Source: Anaeromicrobium sp.
Lineage (GTDB): Bacteria; Bacillota; Clostridia; Peptostreptococcales; Thermotaleaceae
Direction: 5' to 3'
DNA length: 40,574 nt
NCBI RefSeq assembly: GCF_025210435.1
Contig: NZ_JAOART010000020.1
Location: 1 to 40,574, forward strand
A program made the position numbers and the translations under genes. Positions within the stretch are counted from its first letter, which is position 1; each line of letters begins with the position of its first letter. Of the stretch, positions 34,726-40,574 are shown piece by piece. The notes below the pieces were generated by a model. That model worked only from the letters and a program-made list of their open reading frames with translations. It had not been told where the DNA came from and did no database searches.

Positions 34726-34935
34726 TTGAAAATGGGTTGTTTTTTGTGGAGGATAGATGGACAAGCATAGGTAAAAAGAAGTTATTGTGATATAAGGTTA
34801 ATAAGTACATATAGTGAATAATAAAAAATACAATTGATGAACACTAAATTTTGGTATAACATTATAAATATGTTATCTGTAAGATCAAAATACTATAAAT
34901 GCATAAAATACATACTGCATAATAGTAGAAAAATA
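34717..34935 (+). repeat. dispersed repeat copy 9: GGACAAGCAT block, promoter, tail
   Basis: It begins at TGGGGTTGA, which contains the merR stop codon, then GATGGACAAGCATAGGTAAAAAGAA. The promoter is TTGATG (34834-34839), 17 bases, TAACAT (34857-34862). The long tail is GTTATCTGTAAGATCAAAAT and ACATACTGCATAATAGTAGA. The tail almost matches 28001-28055. It supplies the promoter of the FMN reductase operon, 158 bases downstream. Confidence 0.78.
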
Positions 34936-35019
34936 TGACACAAATATACTAAAATAAACTATAAAACAAATTAAAATATATGAAATATTTACTAATATAT
35001 TAATTACAGGAGGGTACTG

Positions 35020-35586
35020 ATGGGAGTTTTAATAGTTTCTGGTTCTCCAAGAAAAAAAGGCAATACTGAGATATTATTGTCAGTATTTGATAAAGAATTA
35101 AAAAAGAATAATATAGGTACAAAATTTATTAGCTTATCTGGTAAAAAGATAAATCATTGCCTAAACTGCGATAAGTGTATAGGCATTAATAGATGTATTC
35201 AAAAAGATGATTTTAATAGTATATATGATGAAGTTTTAGAAAATAAGGGATTTGTTGTGGGGAGTCCTGTATATGTAGGAGCACCAACATCTTTATTAAT
35301 GGCTTTTCTGCAGCGATTAACTTATGTTGCATTTAATAATAATCGTCCATTATCTAAAAAAATAGGGGGTCCAATTGCTATTGCAGGAGAAAGTGGACAG
35401 TTAACAACCATAAATTGTTTAATTGATTTCTATCTTGTAAATGAAATGATTATTCCGAGTTCTACATATTGGAATATTGGTGTTGGAGTACATAAAGGAG
35501 ATATTGAAAAGGACGAAAAGGCAAAATCATATATTGTACGATTTGCACAAAATATAGCTTGGATAATTAAAAGTTTGGAGGCATAA
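35020..35586 (+). CDS. NADPH-dependent FMN reductase / flavodoxin-fold oxidoreductase
   Basis: The 188-aa protein has the phosphate loop SGSPRKKGNTE, a Cys cluster HCLNCDKCIGINRCIQKDDF, and the second FMN loop GSPVYVGAPTSLLMAF. The Cys cluster is common in clostridial iron-sulfur flavoprotein-like and multimeric flavodoxins, and may hold an Fe-S cluster or act in redox. Substrate unknown. CAGGAGGG precedes the ATG. The YciI gene follows 5 bases after its stop, so the pair form an operon. Confidence 0.88.
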   Translation: MGVLIVSGSPRKKGNTEILLSVFDKELKKNNIGTKFISLSGKKINHCLNCDKCIGINRCIQKDDFNSIYDEVLENKGFVVGSPVYVGAPTSLLMAFLQRLTYVAFNNNRPLSKKIGGPIAIAGESGQLTTINCLIDFYLVNEMIIPSSTYWNIGVGVHKGDIEKDEKAKSYIVRFAQNIAWIIKSLEA

Positions 35587-35591
35587 TTGAA

Positions 35592-35903
35592 ATGAAAAAA
35601 GGCGATAAGTTGTTTGTAAGAATTGATTCTAAAGTAGAAGGAACTCAAACTAATTCAAATGATTTTAATGATCATATTAAGTATTTAAGTAAAGTAGCAT
35701 CCGAGAGATATTTTATTGGAGGTGGATTTTTAAATACAGTTGGTGGAATGATAGTTTTTGAAGCTAAAGATTTAGCAGAAGCAAAAGAAGTTGCTGATAA
35801 TGATCCTCTAATAAAACGGAGTTTATATAGATACGAGTTATTTGAATGGGATTTAGTAATTCTTTCTGAAGAAATTGAAAAAAAAAGGAACATTCCAAGA
35901 TAA
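35592..35903 (+). CDS. YciI-like protein
   Basis: The 103-aa protein has the YciI-type dimeric barrel pattern: an early His in DFNDHIKYLSKVASERYFIGGGF, then MIVFEAKDLAEAKEVADNDPLIKRSLYRYELFEWD. It follows the FMN reductase by 5 bases and is probably co-translated. It is a distant paralogue of the YciI protein at 12081. A link to aromatic or halogenated compound metabolism is suggested by the flavoprotein partner but remains inference. Confidence 0.8.
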   Translation: MKKGDKLFVRIDSKVEGTQTNSNDFNDHIKYLSKVASERYFIGGGFLNTVGGMIVFEAKDLAEAKEVADNDPLIKRSLYRYELFEWDLVILSEEIEKKRNIPR

Positions 35904-35907
35904 ATAA

Positions 35908-35985
35908 TGTTTAGGAAGCTAAAAATTGTAATTAAATCACCATCCTTATCATGTCTATATAAGAAGAGGAGGGTGATTATATAGT
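35908..35985 (+). repeat. dispersed repeat copy 10: lead-in end and hairpin
   Basis: AAATTGTAATTAAATCACC and GGAGGGTGATTAT form the hairpin 30 bases after the YciI stop. The yunB-like and promoter blocks are absent. It acts as terminator of the reductase operon but lacks the T run. Confidence 0.65.
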
Positions 35986-36029
35986 GAAGTAAAGATTATT
36001 TATATTTTGTACGTAAGGAGAGGGTTTTA

Positions 36030-36689
36030 ATGAAATTTAATTTAATAGATAAAGAAACCTGGAGTAGAAAGCCATATTTTGACCACTTTCTGAATAATGT
36101 TAGATGTACATACAGCATGACAGCTAATATTGATATTACAGTTTTGCTTATTAAACTAAAAAATAATAACATAAAATTATATCCTGTTTTGATTTATATG
36201 GCTACAAAAATAATAAACAGACACGAAGAATTTCGTACTTGTTTTGATGAAAGTGGTAATCTTGGTTATTGGGAAAATATGAATCCATGTTTTACTGTTT
36301 TTCATAAGGATAACGAAACATTTACTAATATTTGGACAATCTGTTCTGATGATTTTAGATTATTTTATTGTAATTATCTTGATGATATTAAAAAATATGG
36401 TAATGTAAAAAATTATTCTGCAAAAGAAAATAAACCTAAAAACACCTTTCCTGTTTCTTGTATTCCTTGGATAAGTTTTACAGGATTTAACCTCAACATT
36501 TATGCAGATGGAACTTATCTTTTACCAATAATTACATATGGTAAATATTTTGAACAAGATGGAAAAATATTATTACCAGTTTCTTTACAAGTGCATCATG
36601 CAGTTTGTGATGGATACCATACAAGCAGATTTTTTAACGAATTACAAATATTGTCACAGAACTGTGATGAGTGGTTACTAAGCAACTGA
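36030..36689 (+). CDS. catA: type A chloramphenicol O-acetyltransferase
   Basis: This trimeric cytoplasmic enzyme acetylates chloramphenicol with acetyl-CoA. At 219 aa it has the classical length. Motifs include the N-terminal WSRKPYFDHFLNNVRCTYSMT, SCIPWISFTGFNLN, and the active site QVHHAVCDGYHTSRFF with the catalytic His190 and the structural Asp194. TAAGGAGAGGG precedes the ATG. No leader peptide of the inducible cat type was seen. Confidence 0.93.
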   Translation: MKFNLIDKETWSRKPYFDHFLNNVRCTYSMTANIDITVLLIKLKNNNIKLYPVLIYMATKIINRHEEFRTCFDESGNLGYWENMNPCFTVFHKDNETFTNIWTICSDDFRLFYCNYLDDIKKYGNVKNYSAKENKPKNTFPVSCIPWISFTGFNLNIYADGTYLLPIITYGKYFEQDGKILLPVSLQVHHAVCDGYHTSRFFNELQILSQNCDEWLLSN

Positions 36690-36721
36690 GCATAAATTTT
36701 AGTTATAGTTTTCGTATATTT

Positions 36722-36975
36722 CTCATATTACGTATTGAATAAAACTAAATTAAAAATGTAACTAAATCACCCCTTACCATCATATATATAAGAAGGGGGG
36801 GACAAGCATAGACAAAAAACAATTAAATCGAACAAACATGCTATGCTGTTACATGTGTTGAATAATTGAAAAATAGAATTGATAAATACTAAATTTTTTT
36901 ATAATATTGTAGATGCGTTATCTGTAATATTATGAAAAAGATAAAATATATACTACATAATAGTAGAAAAATACG
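36722..36975 (+). repeat. dispersed repeat copy 11: lead-in, left hairpin arm fused to GGACAAGCAT block, promoter, tail
   Basis: The lead-in is TCATATTACGTATTGAATAA, and the left hairpin is AAATCACCCCTT. The right arm AAGGGGGG runs straight into GGACAAGCATAGAC, so the end of the hairpin and the yunB-like part are deleted. The promoter is TTGATA (36879-36884), 17 bases, TAATAT (36902-36907); the tail is ATACTACATAATAGTAGAAA. It separates cat from the double-MerR gene. Confidence 0.78.
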
Positions 36976-37100
36976 AACTTCATTTGCACTCAAGTGATTG
37001 AATATTGGGTTTGCTTTTTTTTCATTAATGATAAAGTATACACTATAACACCAGACTTTAAACCTGCATTATAATAAGGATAAATGGAGGTGAAGATATT

Positions 37101-37865
37101 ATGGAAAATAAATATAAGACAGCACAGGCAGCAAAGGTAATAGGTATACACCCTAATACAGTGAGGTTGTATGAAAAACTAGAATTGATCCCTAAACCTC
37201 AAAGATTATCCAATGGATATCGCGTTTTTTCAGATTTGCATATTGCACAATTTAAGATTGCTAGGACAGCACTTAAAGTTGAGGTATTGCAAAATGGTCT
37301 TAGGAAAAACATCATTCATATTATTAAATTATCTGCCCAAGGTAAATTTCAAAAGGCAATTGCATATACAAATAACTATATCAATCAAATTAAAATAGAA
37401 CAGAAGAATGTAGAAGAGGCTATAGAAATCACAAAAAAATTACTCTCAGGTATACAAGACAAAGAAAAGGATGTAGCTTTCACAAGAAAACAAACGGCAG
37501 AGTACTTAAAAGTTACCATAGATACGTTAAGAAATTGGGAAATGAATGGGTTACTTTCTGTAAAGAGAAAACAAAATGGCTATAGGGTATATACTAAAAA
37601 TGATATTCAATTATTAAAGATCATCCGTTCTTTACGTTGTGCAAATTATTCACTTGCAGCCATTTTGCGTATGGTAAGTGCCCTATCAAAGAATTCAGAG
37701 ATCGATGTACGACAGGTTCTTAATACACCAAAAGGGGACGAAGATATTGTAACAGCATGTGATAAGCTTCTTACTTCACTAAGTAACGCGGAATTAAATG
37801 CAAATTGCGTTTTAAATCAGTTAAAAGACATGGAAGGAAAATTTAATATAAACCCTACAGTTTAA
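37101..37865 (+). CDS. regulator with two MerR-type DNA-binding domains
   Basis: The 254-aa protein carries an N-terminal MerR helix-turn-helix (TAQAAKVIGIHPNTVRLYEK, NGYRVFSDLHI) and a second one from residue ~127 (FTRKQTAEYLKVTIDTLRNW, NGYRVYTKNDIQLLKIIRSL). A helical region joins them. Standard MerR proteins have one domain. No effector-binding domain remains. It lies 62 bases before an ABC-2 transporter, separated by a terminator-like hairpin. It probably regulates that transporter. GGAGGTG precedes the ATG. Confidence 0.85.
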   Translation: MENKYKTAQAAKVIGIHPNTVRLYEKLELIPKPQRLSNGYRVFSDLHIAQFKIARTALKVEVLQNGLRKNIIHIIKLSAQGKFQKAIAYTNNYINQIKIEQKNVEEAIEITKKLLSGIQDKEKDVAFTRKQTAEYLKVTIDTLRNWEMNGLLSVKRKQNGYRVYTKNDIQLLKIIRSLRCANYSLAAILRMVSALSKNSEIDVRQVLNTPKGDEDIVTACDKLLTSLSNAELNANCVLNQLKDMEGKFNINPTV

Positions 37866-37897
37866 CACCAGTCTTTATGATGGTGTTATTCTTTTTT
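37864..37897 (+). terminator. hairpin between the MerR gene and ABC transporter
   Basis: AACACCA (37864-37870) pairs with TGGTGTT (37881-37887), then ATTCTTTTTT. It overlaps the merR stop codon and could attenuate read-through into the ABC genes. Confidence 0.7.
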
Positions 37898-37927
37898 ATA
37901 TATTAAAAAAGAGGAGGGTTTTTATAC

Positions 37928-38659
37928 ATGGAAACAGTTAAAATTCATGACTTATGCAAAACATACGGAAATATACAGGCCGTAGATCATGTTAGCATAT
38001 CTATTAAAAGGGGAGAAGTGTTTGGATTGCTTGGTGCCAATAGAGCTGGGAAAAGTACCACCATTGAATGTGTTTTAGGGACAAAGGAATTTGATCACGG
38101 CTCCATTTCTATTTTAGGAATGCATCCAGAAAAACAAAGAAAGAAATTATATCAGAAAGTTGGCGTACAATTTCAAGAATCAAGCTATCAGGATAAACTA
38201 ACAGTAGCAGAGCTCTGTAAAGTAACACAATCCCTCTACAAACAGCCAGGGGATTATAGAGAATTGTTAAAACAGTTTGGTCTTTTGGATAAATGTAAAA
38301 GTCAAGTGAGTGAGCTTTCAGGAGGGCAAAAGCAGCATTTATTTATTATACTTGCCTTAATTCCTAACCCAGAAGTTGTGTTTTTAGATGAATTAACAAC
38401 AGGACTTGATGCGAGAGCAAGGAGAGAGGTATGGAAAGGACTTTTGGATTTAAAAAGGAAAGGAATTACTATCTTTTTAACTTCCCATTTCATGGATGAG
38501 GTAGAAGCATTGTGTGATAGGATTTGTATTCTTAAAAAAGGAAAAAGTATTTTCTATGGAACGGTGCAGGAAGCAATTGCAGCAAGCCCTTATGAAAAAT
38601 TTGAAGAAGCTTATTTATGGTATACAGAAGAGGAGGAATATGATCATGAGAGCATTTAG
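37928..38659 (+). CDS. ABC transporter ATP-binding protein (drug-export type)
   Basis: The 243-aa ATPase of the CcmA/DrrA type has Walker A GANRAGKST (36-44), Q-loop VQFQESSYQDK, signature LSGGQKQH (130-137) and Walker B VVFLDELTTGLD (150-161), with the switch His in LTSHFMDE. Three positions differ from the usual form: Arg39 for Gly, His137 for Arg/Lys and Leu156 for the Pro of LDEPT. All catalytic residues are kept. It pairs with the permease at 38646, with a 14-base overlap. AGAGGAGGG precedes the ATG. Confidence 0.9.
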   Translation: METVKIHDLCKTYGNIQAVDHVSISIKRGEVFGLLGANRAGKSTTIECVLGTKEFDHGSISILGMHPEKQRKKLYQKVGVQFQESSYQDKLTVAELCKVTQSLYKQPGDYRELLKQFGLLDKCKSQVSELSGGQKQHLFIILALIPNPEVVFLDELTTGLDARARREVWKGLLDLKRKGITIFLTSHFMDEVEALCDRICILKKGKSIFYGTVQEAIAASPYEKFEEAYLWYTEEEEYDHESI

Positions 38660-39389
38660 AACAATGTTGAAAACAGAACTGAAATTGTCCCTTCGAGGGA
38701 TGGATATGTTTATTTTTGCAATTTGCATGCCAGTAGTGGTAACAATACTTCTTGGTATTATTTACGGAAATAAATTAGCCTTTGATGGTGCAGGATATAC
38801 TTTTTTAGAACAATCATTTGGAGCTATCACTACAATTGCAATATGTGCAGGGGGAGTCATGGGATTACCATTGGTGGTGTCCGACTATCGTCATAAAAAA
38901 ATTCTAAAGAGATTTAAAGTAACACCTATAAGTCCTGCTGTGATTTTAGCAGTGCAGGTAGTCATTTATGCATTATATGCGATTGCTTCACTTATACTTG
39001 TTTATGGAACCGCAGCGATTTTCTTTGGCTTTCGATTCAATGGTTCTTGGCTACAGTTTTTAGGTGCTTATTTCTTGGTAATGGGATCTATGTTTAGTAT
39101 AGGCATTATGGTAGGCGGAATTGATCCAAATTTAAAGATAGCAAGTGTTGCAGCAAGTATATTATATTTCCCTATGTTGATTTTTTCAGGAGCAACGCTG
39201 CCCTATGAAATTATGCCAACAGCACTTCAAAAGTGTTCCAATATATTACCCTTAACACAAGGAATAAAGCTTTTAAAGGCGGCTTCACTTGGTTTGACGG
39301 TAGATCGTGTGATGATACCCATTATTGTAATGATTGCTCTTGGGGTAATATGTACTGGGGTAGCTCTTCGATTTTTCAAATGGGAATAA
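38646..39389 (+). CDS. ABC-2 type transporter permease
   Basis: The 247-aa membrane protein has six predicted helices, e.g. MFIFAICMPVVVTILLGIIYG, AVILAVQVVIYALYAIASLILVY and FLGAYFLVMGSMFSIGIMVGGI, and ends in the ABC-2 pattern MLIFSGATLPYEIMPTALQKCSNILPLTQGIKLL. ATG 38646 is preferred because AGAGGAGG ends 9 bases before it; upstream in-frame ATGs lie inside the ATPase gene. With the ATPase it forms an exporter, substrate unknown. The repeat (copy 12) follows immediately after the stop. Confidence 0.9.
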   Translation: MRAFRTMLKTELKLSLRGMDMFIFAICMPVVVTILLGIIYGNKLAFDGAGYTFLEQSFGAITTIAICAGGVMGLPLVVSDYRHKKILKRFKVTPISPAVILAVQVVIYALYAIASLILVYGTAAIFFGFRFNGSWLQFLGAYFLVMGSMFSIGIMVGGIDPNLKIASVAASILYFPMLIFSGATLPYEIMPTALQKCSNILPLTQGIKLLKAASLGLTVDRVMIPIIVMIALGVICTGVALRFFKWE

Positions 39390-39835
39390 AAACCAAATTA
39401 AAATTGTAACTAAATCACCCACCTATATCATATTTATATAAGAAGGGGGTGATTTTTTGCGTTATAGGAGATACCACCGTAAACAGACAAAAGGTAGCTT
39501 AAAAGCATTTATTAGCATGTTACTTATTTTTTAGTACTTATTTATGGATTTATGTTAGTTGATCAGAAAATAAAGCCTGCTTTTATAGGAATAGCAGAGG
39601 TGAACCCGTCTGTGAGTTAATGGCTATTTTTAAGGTGAGGGTATGTTATGGGATTGAATCATTTTTTTTATGAGGGATGGATGGACAAGCATAAGGAAAA
39701 AGAAACTATCAATGAAATAAGGAAGATATTTATATGTGTTGAATAATCAGAAAATATAATTGATAAATGTTAAAAACTGGTATAAAATTATAAAAAAGAC
39801 AAAATATACGACACAATAGTAAAATATTGAGATCT
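39390..39835 (+). repeat. dispersed repeat copy 12: the most complete copy
   Basis: All blocks are present in order. The lead-in end is AAATTGTAACTAAATCACCC. The hairpin's right arm is AAGGGGGTGATTTTTTG (to 39458). The yunB-like frame from TTG 39456 reads MRYRRYHRKQTKGSLKAFIS, and after a frame break LVDQKIKPAFIGIAEVNPSVS. Next come TGGGATTGAATC, GATGGACAAGCATAAGG and AATCAGAAAATATAA. The promoter is TTGATA (39760-39765), 17 bases, TAAAAT (39783-39788), and the tail is ATACGACACAATAGTAAAATA. The sequence ATCAGAAAATA occurs twice, at 39562-39572 and 39746-39756. It ends the ABC transcript and starts the last GNAT gene. Confidence 0.82.
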
Positions 39836-39851
39836 AAAGGAGGAAAATAAG

Positions 39852-40361
39852 ATGGATAGAATTGAAACAAAAACACTGGATTTTCAGATTCGTTTTGCGG
39901 AAAAGAAAGATGCGAATTTGATTGTAAAGTATATTCGTGATTTAGCGTCTTACGAAAACGAATTAGATCAAGTTACTGTAACACCAGATATCTTAGAAAA
40001 ATATATGTTTGATCAAGGTGGAGCAGAAGCCCTTATTGGTGAATATAAAGGAGAACCCATAGGATTCGCTTTTTTTCACAAAAGTTTCTCTACGTTTTTA
40101 GGGAAACCAGGGATTGCCTTAGTAGATTTATATATAGAACCCTATTCAAGAGGTAATGGTTTTGGAAAAATGATGCTTTCTTATTTAGCACATATTGCTA
40201 AAGAAAGAAATTGTGATCGTTTAGAATGGTGGTGCCATGATTGGAACACAGTTGCAATTGAGAGATATGTTAATTGGGGGGCAAGTATGGTAAAAAATAT
40301 TCGTGTTTATCGTATGAATGGAGAAAAGCTTAATGATTTCTCAAAAAAATATGCAATATAA
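39852..40361 (+). CDS. GNAT acetyltransferase, diamine (spermidine/thialysine) N-acetyltransferase-like
   Basis: The 169-aa protein matches the SSAT-like GNAT branch: IRFAEKKDANLIVKYIRDLA at the N-terminus, IALVDLYIEPYSRGNGFGKMML as the acetyl-CoA loop, and the hallmark RLEWWCHDWNTVAIERYVNWGA. The branch acetylates polyamines, thialysine or related amines. Substrate is inferred from family. AAAGGAGG precedes the ATG, and its promoter lies in repeat copy 12, 64 bases upstream. Confidence 0.88.
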   Translation: MDRIETKTLDFQIRFAEKKDANLIVKYIRDLASYENELDQVTVTPDILEKYMFDQGGAEALIGEYKGEPIGFAFFHKSFSTFLGKPGIALVDLYIEPYSRGNGFGKMMLSYLAHIAKERNCDRLEWWCHDWNTVAIERYVNWGASMVKNIRVYRMNGEKLNDFSKKYAI

Positions 40362-40521
40362 AGTATAGGTGAGTAAGGGTTCAAAATTATATCTAATAAA
40401 CATTATTTCTGGCAAATTAATTATGCATTATTCTGCTGTTAGAATATAAATCGGACAACTAAAACTCGTACAACTCCTAAAATTAGGCTATAATATAAAA
40501 CAGTATTAGGAGGGGTTACAA

Positions 40522-40574
40522 ATGGGAAAAAGAACTAAGCAGTATAGTGCCGAATTCAAACAGGATGCTGTCAA
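40522..40574 (+). mobile_element. start of an IS3-type insertion sequence (transposase OrfA, cut by window end)
   Basis: The frame reads MGKRTKQYSAEFKQDAV and runs off the window. This is the typical N-terminus of IS3-family OrfA (HTH Tnp_1). TAGGAGGGG precedes the ATG, and TATAAT at 40491 may be its promoter. The left inverted repeat is expected between about 40430 and 40480 but cannot be fixed without the right end. Confidence 0.75.

Noticed and set aside
13718-39835. CRISPR array
   Set aside because: The repeats are far apart, variable in length and separated by genes. No short regular repeat-spacer pattern and no cas genes were seen.

Overview
The window is AT-rich, low-GC Firmicute DNA. 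Gene style (GGAGG ribosome sites, many GTG/TTG starts), a sigma-54/PAS activator, several MerR regulators and repeated fragments of a yunB-like sporulation gene point to an endospore-forming member of the Clostridia. Genus cannot be fixed from the sequence alone. No rRNA, tRNA or CRISPR array was seen.

Region 1 (1-11.1 kb) looks like ordinary core chromosome. It holds an N-acetylglucosamine catabolic operon (3' part of the PTS EIICB gene nagE, then nagA, nagB and a separate glucose-type EIIA). A secreted S15-type X-prolyl peptidase with an SLH-like N-terminus, a methyl-accepting chemotaxis protein and a tldD-tldE metalloprotease pair follow. Each block ends in a recognisable terminator.

Region 2 (11.1-20.3 kb) is an accessory stretch of mostly single genes on the + strand: a SAM methyltransferase, a divergent YciI/TetR pair with a clear operator, a membrane-anchored unknown, a stand-alone peptide deformylase, a DinB-like protein, an LmrA/YxaF-like TetR with a nitroreductase sharing its operator, a metallo-beta-lactamase-fold protein, a GNAT acetyltransferase, a VOC protein and a DUF5673-like membrane protein.

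Region 3 (20.4-24.7 kb) is a minus-strand catabolic module: a ureohydrolase (agmatinase family) and an NhaC-family antiporter. They are preceded by a near-perfect -24/-12 promoter and a PAS/AAA+/Fis sigma-54 activator of RocR type.

Region 4 (24.9-40.4 kb) resumes the accessory array: TPR protein, secreted S41-like protein, small membrane protein, Vat-type acetyltransferase, two GNATs, a Cys-rich CCG protein, a MATE pump with divergent MerR/GyrI regulator, FMN reductase plus YciI, a chloramphenicol acetyltransferase, and a double-MerR regulator with an ABC-2 transporter. The window ends inside the first gene of an IS3-type element.

The most unusual feature is a family of about twelve related intergenic repeats between 11.3 and 39.8 kb. 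Full copies carry, in order, an AT-rich lead-in, a hairpin terminator, the first ~45 codons of a yunB-like gene, a conserved GGACAAGCAT block, a sigma-A promoter (TTGATA, 17 bp, TAATAT-like) and a trailing conserved block. The elements sit between single detoxification or resistance-like genes, ending the upstream transcript and starting the next one. The result resembles an integron cassette array, but no integrase is visible. Shortened copies look like products of recombination between short direct repeats inside the element.
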